From Hyphomicrobiales bacterium (GTDB lineage Bacteria; Pseudomonadota; Alphaproteobacteria; Rhizobiales; Methyloligellaceae): DNA of 64,000 bases. The notes beneath the pieces were generated by a model. That model worked only from the letters and a program-made list of their open reading frames with translations, ran no database searches and had not been told where the DNA came from. The stretch spans positions 62,001-126,000 of the forward strand of contig JAJFHP010000041.1 in assembly GCA_021775555.1 (NCBI GenBank), read 5' to 3'. Position 1 is the first letter of the stretch, and every line of letters begins with the position of its first letter. A program made the position numbers and the translations under genes. Positions 25,350 to 36,324 of the stretch are shown piece after piece.

Positions 25350-26702
25350 TCATGCCAGCCCGGGTTCCGTTCCTTCTTCGATTTCATCACGCGGCCAGGT
25401 GATGGCTACCACGGCTCCATGTTCGGGGGCTTCGCGATTAGAGAATTCAAGATGCGCACCTGAGCGCTCCAATAGTGTTTTTGCAATGAAGAACCCCAAC
25501 CCCAGACCATGCCCCTCGCCGTCCTTATCAACACCGATCTCTCCGCTGGCTGAACGGGTGGTGACATAAGGTTCGCCGAGCCGGTCAAGTATGGGCGCGG
25601 CAATTCCCGGGCCATCATCCGCGATCCTGATAATCACGGTGTCACTATCCCATTCAGCCCTGATGCCGACGTGGGTCTCGGCAAAATCGGTGGCATTTTC
25701 AATCAGGTTACCAAGGCCATAGAGCATGCCCGGATTGCGCATGCCCACAGGCTCTTTTGATGCCTCACTATCAGCACCCGGCGCCGGCCCTGCTTCGATT
25801 TCTATATCGATATCGTATACCCGGTGGGGTGCTGCGGCCTCTTCCAGCAGGTGGCTAATGGGCATTCGAGAAAAGACTGCATCGGGTTCATCCTGTCCGG
25901 CGGAGAGCTTTGCAAGTATCTCCCGGCACCGTTCTGCCTGTGACCTGAGCAGCGCCAGATCATCGGAATGCGGGCTGTTCTTAGGCAGTTCACGCTGCAA
26001 TTCTGTAGCCACGACCGCGATCGTAGACAAGGGAGTTCCTAACTCATGGGCTGCGGCGGCAGCCAATCCATCAAGTGCCGACATGTTCTGCTCGCGCAAT
26101 AACACAGCCTCGGTTGCAGCCAGCGCATCGGACATTTGCCGCGCTTCCTTGGCAATTCTCTGTGCATACAGGGCAAAGAATATTGCGCCCGATACCAATG
26201 CCGCCCAAATGCCTGAGACGTAGGTGTAGGGGAGGGTGAGCGCTTCTCCGGGATACCAGGGAAGCGGTAGATGGAACACGGCCAGAGCCGTAATGCTGAC
26301 AATAATGAGAAGTCCAAGGAGCAATGTGTGTGACAATGGTTGCTTGGATGCCGATACCGTGACAGGCGCCACGATCAGAAACGCGAATGGATTCTGCAAA
26401 CCTCCGGTCAGGTAAAGCAGGATTGCCAGTTGCAATATGTCATAGGCAAGCATCGCCGTGGCCAGTTCGCTTCTGAGCCACAACCGGCCCTCGTACCGGA
26501 TGCGCAGATATATGTTGAGCCACGCTGACAGGGAAATCACGAAGGCGCACAAGCCAATCGGCAATTCGAACCCGAGACCGAAAAACACCGCCGCCACGGT
26601 AACCGCTTGCCCGGCCACGGCGATCCAGCGCAACCGGACGATGGTCCTGAGCCTCAACCGGCTGGTATTCTCATCAGAAGTAATGGGCAGAACAGGCGGC
26701 AT
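25350..26702 (-). CDS. regB: Redox sensor histidine kinase, RegB/ActS/PrrB type
   Basis: A 450-residue membrane histidine kinase with about six N-terminal hydrophobic segments (residues 20-190), a ubiquinone-sensing motif GGLQNPF (100-106) between helices, the phospho-acceptor histidine in AAAHELGTPLS (H219), and a redox-active Cys in ERCREIL (C259), all matching RegB. The ATP-binding domain follows (N box, DDGPGI and GLGLGFF). It senses quinone redox state and phosphorylates RegA. The ATG at 26702 is used rather than the upstream TTG at 26714. It is divergent from senC, as in Rhodobacter; the shared region contains a RegR-box-like site. Confidence 0.95.
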   Translation of the reverse strand: MPPVLPITSDENTSRLRLRTIVRLRWIAVAGQAVTVAAVFFGLGFELPIGLCAFVISLSAWLNIYLRIRYEGRLWLRSELATAMLAYDILQLAILLYLTGGLQNPFAFLIVAPVTVSASKQPLSHTLLLGLLIIVSITALAVFHLPLPWYPGEALTLPYTYVSGIWAALVSGAIFFALYAQRIAKEARQMSDALAATEAVLLREQNMSALDGLAAAAAHELGTPLSTIAVVATELQRELPKNSPHSDDLALLRSQAERCREILAKLSAGQDEPDAVFSRMPISHLLEEAAAPHRVYDIDIEIEAGPAPGADSEASKEPVGMRNPGMLYGLGNLIENATDFAETHVGIRAEWDSDTVIIRIADDGPGIAAPILDRLGEPYVTTRSASGEIGVDKDGEGHGLGLGFFIAKTLLERSGAHLEFSNREAPEHGAVVAITWPRDEIEEGTEPGLA

Positions 26703-26829
26703 AAAGGCTTTCAACCAAGTTTATCTCTAAAGGCGTTTTAGGTCCCGCCACCCTATCAAGCCAAGCATCCATGCGGAATGCCCATGGTGCCGGATTCATG
26801 GGTTTTTGCCTGTGCCTACATATCTGTAC

Positions 26830-26844
26830 AGGACAATTCGCCGC
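26830..26844 (+). promoter_or_regulatory. RegR/RegA-box-like sequence in the regB-senC intergenic region
   Basis: AGGACAATTCGCCGC matches 9 of 11 fixed positions of the RegR box (GNGRCRTTNNGNCGC). It lies 128 bases upstream of the regB start and 99 upstream of senC. RegA is known to bind the regB-senC intergenic region in Rhodobacter; the assignment here is by similarity only. Confidence 0.35.
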
Positions 26845-26942
26845 TCTCACAGTTGCGCGAGGCGGGTTGACGCGCGCGCTGAACTTCGACCCCATAGGCG
26901 CAGAATATTCAACAGTGTCAGAATTATGGGAACCTGCAAGAG

Positions 26943-27542
26943 ATGAAGAAACGACTGGCCATTCTAATCCTTGCCGGCTTTTTGGCCGGTGGCGTATCCG
27001 CGCTTGGTTTGTACATGCTGCAAAACACCAACCCCGGCCCGAAACAGGTTTCATCCGGAAAGGCCCTGATCGGCGGGCCTTTCAAGCTCACCGAACACAC
27101 CGGACGCCGCGTCACGGAAGAGGATTTCAAGGGGCGCTTCACACTGGTCTATTTTGGCTACACCTTCTGCCCGGATGTCTGTCCTGCTGAGCTGCAAGTC
27201 ATCTCGGCCGCTCTTGATGAACTGGGCAAAAAGGGAGAAAAAGTCACGCCGGTATTCATCACCATTGACCCTGAACGCGACACGGTTGAGCAGATGAAAG
27301 AATATGTCGGCAACTTTCACAAAAGCCTTGTGGGCCTGACTGGTAGCCCCGAGGAAGTCCGCGCCGCGGCCAAGGCATATCGCATCTACTACGCCCGTGC
27401 GAAAGACGATACATCCACCGAATATTTGATGGATCATGCAAGTATCGTCTATCTCATGAGCCCCAAAGGCGAGTATCTCACGCACTTCGCATATGGCACC
27501 GGGGTGGAGAAAATGGTCAAAGGCATCGCAAAATACCTCTAA
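26943..27542 (+). CDS. senC: SCO1/SenC copper chaperone
   Basis: A 199-residue membrane-anchored periplasmic protein that helps build the CuA site of cytochrome oxidase. One N-terminal helix (residues 5-25) is followed by the thioredoxin-like fold with the copper-binding CPDVC (about residues 76-80) and a His in DHASIVYLM near 165 that completes the copper site. The start is ATG at 26943. It is divergent from regB. The cox genes at the other end of the window are its likely targets. Length and motifs are normal. Confidence 0.95.
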   Translation: MKKRLAILILAGFLAGGVSALGLYMLQNTNPGPKQVSSGKALIGGPFKLTEHTGRRVTEEDFKGRFTLVYFGYTFCPDVCPAELQVISAALDELGKKGEKVTPVFITIDPERDTVEQMKEYVGNFHKSLVGLTGSPEEVRAAAKAYRIYYARAKDDTSTEYLMDHASIVYLMSPKGEYLTHFAYGTGVEKMVKGIAKYL

Positions 27543-27674
27543 AGGTGATTTGCTCCCATTCGGTTAAACTCTCGATTATCCACGGTTTTTTTGAAGGCTC
27601 TTTGCGAGCAGAGTTGCATTGTGCGTCTGCGCACTCTATATATTGCACTGCAACATTTTTTCAGGTGACTCCTT

Positions 27675-28982
27675 TTGCCTCTTTATCAAGCCTTTGAAAT
27701 GAATCATGCGGTATTGGCCCCGATCCGGGCCATGTCGGACATGACCAAACTGGCGCTGAGCAATCCGCTCAACCCGATGACTCACACGCCGTTGGGAAAA
27801 TCTATCGCCGCGACTTGCGAATTGTTTGAGCGTACCACCCGCAGATACGGCAAACCCACTTTCGGCATCAATGAAGTCATAATCGACGGGCAAGCCATTC
27901 CGGTGAGCGAAGAAATTGTCTGGCGCAAACCTTTTTGTGCGTTACGCCACTTCAAACGCACATTTCCTGAAGGTCAGAAGAAAACCACATCAAAGGTCCT
28001 GATAGTTGCACCAATGTCCGGTCACTATGCCACCCTTTTGCGCGGCACTGTCCGGACTATGCTGGAGCGCCATGACGTCTACATCACTGATTGGGTGGAC
28101 GCACGCCAAGTGCCGGTGGTGCAGGGCACATTCGATCTGGACGACTATATCGACTACCTGACCGAGCTGTTTCGTGGCTTCGGCGGTGATGTCCATGTCA
28201 TGGCAGTGTGTCAGCCTTCTGTGCCGGTGCTCGCCGCCGTGTCGCTGATGGAGGCGGCGAATGACCCGGCCACGCCTCACTCCATGACACTGATGGGCGG
28301 GCCTCTCGACACCCGGGCGAACCCAACCGACGTCAACAAAATGGCTGAACAGCACTCCATTGAGTGGTTCAGGAGCAACGTCATCATGCAGGTGCCCTGG
28401 CCGCATGCCGGCGTGATGCGCGCAGTCTATCCGGGATTCCTCCAGTTGACAGGGTTCATGACCATGAATCTTGACCGGCATATGGACGCCCACAAGGATC
28501 TGTTCCGCCACCTCATCGAAGGGGACGGAGACTCAGCTGATAAACACCGCGAGTTCTATGACGAGTATCTCGCCGTGATGGACCTGGATGCGGCGTTTTA
28601 TTTGCAGACTGTCGATACGGTGTTCGTGCGTCATGCCCTGCCCAAGGGCGAGATGACCCACCGAGGTACAGTGGTCGACCCTTCGAAAATCAAGCGTACG
28701 GCTTTGATGACGGTGGAAGGTGAAAAGGATGACATTTCCGGCATCGGTCAAACCGAGGCCGCGCATAAAATGTGTTCATCCCTGCCCGACTCCGCCCGCG
28801 TTCATTATATGCAAAAAGGTGTCGGACATTACGGTGTGTTCAACGGTTCGCGCTTCCGTTCCGATATCGCGCCACGTATTTCCGAATTCATGGCCGCCCA
28901 TACCCGCAAGGACAATGTGGTCAAACGCGCCGTACGTGCTGTGAAGAAGCCTTCGAAGAAAAAAACGAAGGAATTGGCCTGA
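27675..28982 (+). CDS. phaZ: Intracellular polyhydroxyalkanoate depolymerase
   Basis: A 435-residue intracellular PHA depolymerase, releasing hydroxybutyrate from storage granules. The N-terminal granule-associated stretch (LYQAFEMNHAVLAPIRAM, SNPLNPMTHTPLGKS, FERTTRRYGKP) matches characterised homologues and needs the TTG start at 27675, because the nearest downstream ATG would lose it; AGGTGA lies six bases before. The catalytic Cys sits in VCQPS (about residue 178), with Asp and a C-terminal His (VGHYG) completing the triad. A lysine-rich tail (KKPSKKKTKE) ends the protein. Confidence 0.93.
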   Translation: MPLYQAFEMNHAVLAPIRAMSDMTKLALSNPLNPMTHTPLGKSIAATCELFERTTRRYGKPTFGINEVIIDGQAIPVSEEIVWRKPFCALRHFKRTFPEGQKKTTSKVLIVAPMSGHYATLLRGTVRTMLERHDVYITDWVDARQVPVVQGTFDLDDYIDYLTELFRGFGGDVHVMAVCQPSVPVLAAVSLMEAANDPATPHSMTLMGGPLDTRANPTDVNKMAEQHSIEWFRSNVIMQVPWPHAGVMRAVYPGFLQLTGFMTMNLDRHMDAHKDLFRHLIEGDGDSADKHREFYDEYLAVMDLDAAFYLQTVDTVFVRHALPKGEMTHRGTVVDPSKIKRTALMTVEGEKDDISGIGQTEAAHKMCSSLPDSARVHYMQKGVGHYGVFNGSRFRSDIAPRISEFMAAHTRKDNVVKRAVRAVKKPSKKKTKELA

Positions 28983-29033
28983 ACGCATCGTGATAGACTT
29001 GGCGATGAACTGATTCGAGCCAGGTATCCAGCG

Positions 29034-29774
29034 ATGTTCTTCAACCGCAAACCTGAAACATTCCATATGAAAACGCCCGGGCTCGATGCTCCAGTCCTGG
29101 TGCGGCGTAACCCGCGTGCTCGCCGGATATCGTTGACCGTGAACGAAGCGAAACGCGGCGCGGTACTGACTGTGCCGCGACATGCAAGCCTGGAGGACGC
29201 GGGAAGCTTTCTGGCCAAGCATTATGACTGGCTGCAAAAACGTCTCGCCGCCCTGCCCCGTCCAATCCCGTTTGCAGACGGTGTGATCCTGCCGCTACGC
29301 GGTGAAGACCATCTGTTGTACTTCACACCCGACAGCAAGCGGCGTGGTGTGGTGTGGACCGAGGCAGCTCCTGAAACCCCCCATATTTTCGTCGCCGGCG
29401 CGCCAGAACACGCACCGCGGCGACTGAAGGACTGGCTCAAACGACAGGCCCGCGAGGATTTATCCGCACGCTGCGCCGTCCATGCCGAGACCCTTAATGT
29501 CCGCCCTAAGAGGATTACTGTGCGGGATCAATCGAGCCGGTGGGGATCCTGTTCTGCAACCGGAGTTCTGAATTTTTCCTGGCGAATGATCCTCGCCCCG
29601 CCAAACGTACTCGATTATCTCGCTGCCCATGAAGTGGCGCACCTACGCGAGATGAATCATTCCAAGGCGTTCTGGGCCCATGTAAGAGAAACCTGCGCTG
29701 GCATGGATGAGGCTAAATCCTGGCTCAGGAAAAACGGCGCCGGGCTTCATAGCTACGGCGCAGATGTGAACTAG
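29034..29774 (+). CDS. YgjP-like/SprT-type metallopeptidase
   Basis: A 246-residue protein of the DUF45/YgjP family of putative zinc peptidases. The HEXXH-type site is AHEVAHLREMNHSKAFW (two His and Glu plus a third downstream His), near residues 200-216. The middle part contains DQSSRWGSCSATGVLNFSWRM, a conserved family stretch. Its substrate is unknown; relatives sit beside restriction or repair genes or alone. The stop TAG (29772-29774) overlaps the stop of the convergent PBP gene, sharing the letters CTAG. Confidence 0.88.
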   Translation: MFFNRKPETFHMKTPGLDAPVLVRRNPRARRISLTVNEAKRGAVLTVPRHASLEDAGSFLAKHYDWLQKRLAALPRPIPFADGVILPLRGEDHLLYFTPDSKRRGVVWTEAAPETPHIFVAGAPEHAPRRLKDWLKRQAREDLSARCAVHAETLNVRPKRITVRDQSSRWGSCSATGVLNFSWRMILAPPNVLDYLAAHEVAHLREMNHSKAFWAHVRETCAGMDEAKSWLRKNGAGLHSYGADVN

Positions 29775-31819
29775 CCACGAGGCGAAAACACACCCAGCAC
29801 ACGCTGGAAGAACGAACGCTTTGACTCAGCCCGGATCTCTGGCGTGGCTGTATTTTGTGCAAGAGCGGGAACTGATGCACCGGGCAAGGGCTCCGGGCGG
29901 TTCTTAAGATGGGCTTCCATCATAACCGCTTTCCAGATATCAGCCGGCAGCGTTCCACCGGTGACGCCCTTCATGGGCTTCCCATCATCATTACCCACCC
30001 AGACACCAGCCACATAGTTGGCCGTGTACCCTACAAACCACGCATCGCGGAATTTCTGTGTGGTGCCCGTCTTGCCGGCCGCCGCGCGATCTGGCAATGC
30101 GGCGCGCTTGCCGGTACCGGACACGATCGTGGCATTCATCATCTCGTTCATGGCGCCCACATAATGAAGCGCCACCGCGCGCGGACGACCTGTGGTGCGG
30201 CGTTCATAGACGGTTTTGCCCTTGGGTGTGCGGATGCGTTTGACGATATGAGGCGCGGTTACATAGCCACCATTGGCAAACGGCACATAAGACGACACCA
30301 ACTCAAGCAGGGTCACCTCGGCCGTGCCGAGCGCCAGTGACGGGTTATCGTGAATGTCGGATTCGATACCAAGACGATGCGCCGTACGCATCACGCGCCA
30401 ACGGCCCGCTTCCATGGTAAGACGTACTGCAACCGTATTGACTGACTTGGCGAGCGCCTCGCGCATGGTGATGGCACCGAGATACTCGTTCTTGTAATTT
30501 TTTGGTCGCCAGCCATTGATATTCACCGGTCCATCCTCGATCACCGTATCCGGTGTTAATCCGGACTCCAGCGCCGCCAGATAGACGAATGGCTTGAACG
30601 CCGAGCCTGGCTGGCGGTGGGATTTCACCACCCGGTTATACTGGCTCTGCTTGTAGGACTTGCCGCCGATCATCGCTTTAACAGCACCATGGGTATCAAG
30701 TACCAGGGCCGAGGCCTGCCCTGCCTTGCGGGCTGGCCCCTTATCCGCCATGACTTTACCCACGAGCATTTGCGCCTTGCGCTGAAGTACCCGGTCGATG
30801 GTCGTCTCGACAATCACATCAGAGCTCCATTCACCCAACAGCCCGGGAAGAATTTCCATCACCCAGTCAGCAGCATATTCATAACCCGTGATTCCGCTTG
30901 GATTGCGCACGCTTGCAGGCTGGGAAATCGCCACCATGGCCTTGGCTGGCGAGAGCAGTTTTGCATCCACCATATTGGTCAAAACGATGGACGCACGCTC
31001 TTCTGCCAAACGCGGGCTCTTGGTCGGTGCATAACGCGATGGCGCTTTCAGCAACCCTGCCAGAAGAGCTGCCTCTGCTATTGTGACCTTACGCGCGGAC
31101 TTGCCGAAATACCGCTTGGCTGCAGCTTCGATGCCATAAGTACCAGCACCAAAATAGACCCGGTTGAGATAGAGCTCGAGGATTTCGTTCTTGCTCAGCT
31201 GCGTTTCCAGCCATATGGCAAGGATCGCTTCCTGCAGTTTACGGGTTATTGTGCGCTCCGGTGTCAGGAACACATTCTTTGCCAGCTGCTGCGTGATGGT
31301 GCTGCCGCCTTCCACCACAGCTCCGGCCTGTACATTCTTGACCATGGCGCGTGCCAGCCCGACCGGGTCAACGCCGAAATGAGAACGGAACCTGCGGTCC
31401 TCTGTCGCCAGCACTGCGTTGATGAGATAGCGCGGCATACGTTTCAGTCGAATATGACCGCGCCGCAACCCGCGCTCGCCTATGACGGAACCATCACTCG
31501 CCACGAGGGTGACATTGGGCGGGCGCTTCCTGATGTTGGCCATCACCTCCGGGGGCATGGTCACGCTCACATAGGCAATCATACCGGTAAGGAGAATTGC
31601 AGCCCATAGAGCTGCAACACCGCCCCAATAGAATACGCTGCTGGCCGCGTTCCAACCCCGGCTCTTTCTTGATTTAGAACGTGATTTTTGAGGGGATGAT
31701 CCGAACATGAAGTCGAAAATATGCTCCGAACCGGTCTTGCGTCTCGGTGCAGCACGGGTCACCCGTTTTGCGGGTTTACTTGACTTCGTTTTTCTGACTG
31801 GTTTTCGGGTACGAAACAC
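29771..31819 (-). CDS. Class A penicillin-binding protein (PBP1-type transglycosylase/transpeptidase)
   Basis: A 682-residue bifunctional peptidoglycan synthase. After a strongly basic cytoplasmic N-terminus (rich in K and R, residues 1-60) and one transmembrane helix, the glycosyltransferase domain shows EDRRFRSHFGVDP and GGSTITQQLAKN; the transpeptidase shows SXXK in SAFK, SVN and KTGTT. The start is GTG at 31819 because GGAGGG lies 6 bases upstream; the longer frame to 31873 starts with TTG and has no comparable site. A gene for a cell-wall enzyme with a CtrA-like TTAA-N7-TTAA upstream is worth noting, though weakly supported. Confidence 0.92.
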   Translation of the reverse strand: MFRTRKPVRKTKSSKPAKRVTRAAPRRKTGSEHIFDFMFGSSPQKSRSKSRKSRGWNAASSVFYWGGVAALWAAILLTGMIAYVSVTMPPEVMANIRKRPPNVTLVASDGSVIGERGLRRGHIRLKRMPRYLINAVLATEDRRFRSHFGVDPVGLARAMVKNVQAGAVVEGGSTITQQLAKNVFLTPERTITRKLQEAILAIWLETQLSKNEILELYLNRVYFGAGTYGIEAAAKRYFGKSARKVTIAEAALLAGLLKAPSRYAPTKSPRLAEERASIVLTNMVDAKLLSPAKAMVAISQPASVRNPSGITGYEYAADWVMEILPGLLGEWSSDVIVETTIDRVLQRKAQMLVGKVMADKGPARKAGQASALVLDTHGAVKAMIGGKSYKQSQYNRVVKSHRQPGSAFKPFVYLAALESGLTPDTVIEDGPVNINGWRPKNYKNEYLGAITMREALAKSVNTVAVRLTMEAGRWRVMRTAHRLGIESDIHDNPSLALGTAEVTLLELVSSYVPFANGGYVTAPHIVKRIRTPKGKTVYERRTTGRPRAVALHYVGAMNEMMNATIVSGTGKRAALPDRAAAGKTGTTQKFRDAWFVGYTANYVAGVWVGNDDGKPMKGVTGGTLPADIWKAVMMEAHLKNRPEPLPGASVPALAQNTATPEIRAESKRSFFQRVLGVFSPRG

Positions 31820-31975
31820 ACAAATCCCTCCGCCTCTCAATCGAATCGGACGAGGCTTTTCAATCCAGCGCAAAGACTAGGTGCTACGGCTTTAAGGGCG
31901 GGTTAAGAGTTGCACGCTTGGTGCTGGGAAAAGCAGACACTATGATGGGTAAAAAACAAGGCAGGACATGGCAAA

Positions 31976-32668
31976 ATGGCACTCATCGATCTCTCCCGGG
32001 ATATCACTCACCGGATGCAATGCTTCCCCACGCACCCTCCCGTTATCATCACGCAGTTTGGTCAGCATGACGATGTCCGAGAAACCTATGGTCTCGAATA
32101 TTCCTCTGCCACCATGCACATCTCGATGGGAGATCATGCTGGTACGCATGTCGATGCTCCCTGCCATTTCAACCCAAGCCCCGACGCACCAGATATCAGC
32201 GAAATGCCGCTGGAGGACTTCTTCACGCCAGCACTTTGTCTCGACCTCTCGCACATCCCGCTTAAAACGGACATCACGATCTCTGATCTACAGCAAGCTG
32301 AAACAGCTTCAGGCGTCAGCATCGAGGCTGGTGACACCGTGCTGCTTTACACCGGGTTCGCGGAGCAGACGCAGGGTACGGACGCGTTCATCACTGCCTT
32401 CCAGGGACTGACGAAAGAATCCGCCGAATGGCTGGGTGAGCGAAGCATCAAGATGTTCGGCGTGGAACCGATCAGCCCGGGCCGGCCGGGCAAGACCAAT
32501 TTCGAGGTTCACAATGTGTGCCGGGACATGGGCTTCACCCATATAGAAGGGCTCGTCAATCTGGACAAGCTGGTAGGTAAGGGGCGGTTCCGGTTCATAG
32601 GTTTTCCGCTCAAGATCAAACGCGGGACCGGCAGCCCCATTCGCGCCGTTGCTTGGATTGACGAGTGA
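31976..32668 (+). CDS. Cyclase family protein (kynurenine formamidase-like)
   Basis: A 230-residue metal-dependent hydrolase of the cyclase family. The metal site HXGTHXDXPXH is visible as GDHAGTHVDAPCHF near residues 55-68, with a further conserved His/Glu region (AEQ, VHNVCRDMGFTHIEGL). Members hydrolyse N-formylkynurenine, isatin or related amides, or act in polyketide cyclisation. ATG at 31976. A metallophosphoesterase gene follows 21 bases later, likely co-transcribed. Substrate cannot be fixed from sequence. Confidence 0.85.
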   Translation: MALIDLSRDITHRMQCFPTHPPVIITQFGQHDDVRETYGLEYSSATMHISMGDHAGTHVDAPCHFNPSPDAPDISEMPLEDFFTPALCLDLSHIPLKTDITISDLQQAETASGVSIEAGDTVLLYTGFAEQTQGTDAFITAFQGLTKESAEWLGERSIKMFGVEPISPGRPGKTNFEVHNVCRDMGFTHIEGLVNLDKLVGKGRFRFIGFPLKIKRGTGSPIRAVAWIDE

Positions 32669-32689
32669 CGCTTGAAGAGGCTTGGGGAT

Positions 32690-33469
32690 ATGAAAATCAT
32701 TCACATTACCGACTTCCATCTCGTGGCCCCGAGCGAGCTTCTGTGGGGGCTTGATCCACGTGAACGTGTGGATCACTGCCTGACCGATATTGCTCGCTGG
32801 CATGGAGATGCTGATTTTTGCGTCATTTCAGGCGACCTGACCAATGAAGGCGATAACAAAGCCTATGCCTGGCTAAAGCAACGGCTAGAGGACTTTCCTC
32901 TCAACACCTTTCTCATGGTGGGGAATCATGATGAGAGAAAGAGCTTTTCTGTTACTTTCCCCGATACGGGCCGGGATGAAAACGGCTTCGTGCAATATGC
33001 CCACAAAAACGACCAGGGTGTGTTCCTGTTTCTCGACACGCTAAAAGGCCCGGTGTCGGAAGGAGAGTATTGCAAGATGCGGCGGGGCTGGCTGGCTGAG
33101 CAACTCAAGGCCGCGGCAAACGACCCAGTGTGGATATTCATGCACCACCCGCCATTCGATATCGGTGTGCCCTATATGGACCGTATCAAGCTTGAGGAAC
33201 CTGAAGCCTTCGCAAAAATCCTCTCAGGCCATGGGGATATCCGGCACATTTTTTTTGGCCATGTGCACAGGGCTGCCTTCGTGCATTGGCACGGAATTCC
33301 CTGCACCTGCCTGCCCGGCACCAACCATCAGGTTCCGCTCAAACGCGAAAGCGTCGGCACGCCCTACTCCGTAGAACCACCCATGTATGGTGTCGTGCTG
33401 ATTGAAGAGGACCAAACGATTGTACATTTCGAGGCCTGCCTCGACCGCGCACCGGCAGACATGGGCTAG
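32690..33469 (+). CDS. Calcineurin-like metallophosphoesterase
   Basis: A 259-residue enzyme with the classical dinuclear metal motifs: ITDFHL (residues 5-10), GDLTNEGDN (about 50-58), GNHDE (about 83-87), HHPP (about 150-153) and GHVH (about 191-194). It resembles cyclic nucleotide phosphodiesterases of the CpdA/GpdQ class. ATG at 32690 is chosen since MKIIHITDFH is the normal family start; an in-frame TTG lies at 32672. It follows the cyclase-family gene. Confidence 0.9.
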   Translation: MKIIHITDFHLVAPSELLWGLDPRERVDHCLTDIARWHGDADFCVISGDLTNEGDNKAYAWLKQRLEDFPLNTFLMVGNHDERKSFSVTFPDTGRDENGFVQYAHKNDQGVFLFLDTLKGPVSEGEYCKMRRGWLAEQLKAAANDPVWIFMHHPPFDIGVPYMDRIKLEEPEAFAKILSGHGDIRHIFFGHVHRAAFVHWHGIPCTCLPGTNHQVPLKRESVGTPYSVEPPMYGVVLIEEDQTIVHFEACLDRAPADMG

Positions 33470-33492
33470 CCCTCATTCATTATGACTTATTA

Positions 33493-33645
33493 TTATTCGG
33501 CCACTTGCCGAATGGCTTCCGCATCCTTGCGGACACGTTCAGCGCGCTCGCGACGCTCTTCCTCGCGCACTCTTTCGCGGGCTTCAGCACGCCGCTTCTT
33601 GCCTTCCTCATCTAGACCCAGAGTTTTTTTAAGAGTGTCCAGCAT
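33493..33645 (-). CDS. Small, highly charged coiled-coil protein
   Basis: A 50-residue product (MLDTLKKTLGLDEEGKKRRA, then a run of Glu/Arg ending DAEAIRQVAE) that would form one amphipathic helix. It has the ribosome binding site GGAGGA five bases before the ATG at 33645 and a triple TAA at its end, which argue for a real gene. No family is recognised. It lies 23 bases downstream of the convergent metallophosphoesterase stop; the upstream neighbour is gyrB on the same strand. Confidence 0.5.
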   Translation of the reverse strand: MLDTLKKTLGLDEEGKKRRAEARERVREEERRERAERVRKDAEAIRQVAE

Positions 33646-33832
33646 GTCGTCCTCCTATTCGCTATAGAACGCATGACCGCGCACGCGGCCACTATGGGGA
33701 GCGGCCGGCTGGTAGGATTTTCAGGCGCTGGAGTAAAAACAGCGCGCTCTCAAGTCGAGCCGCTACCGTATGGCGCCAAGCCTAACGCAGATTGGGCAGG
33801 GAATGCAAATATTTGAAGAGTACTGAAAACCC

Positions 33833-36274
<2,442 letters not shown>

Positions 36275-36324
36275 TCATCCCATCATGTAGTGGTGAAAAA
36301 AGAAGTGAATCACAATAGCTTGAT

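Noticed and set aside
27574-27586. TTATCCACG as a DnaA box
   Set aside because: A single 8-of-9 match in an intergenic region without neighbours; expected by chance in 64 kb.
31892-31907. TTAA-N7-TTAA, CtrA-like site upstream of the PBP gene
   Set aside because: It matches only the core (the consensus ends TTAAC) and about one such match is expected by chance in a window this size.
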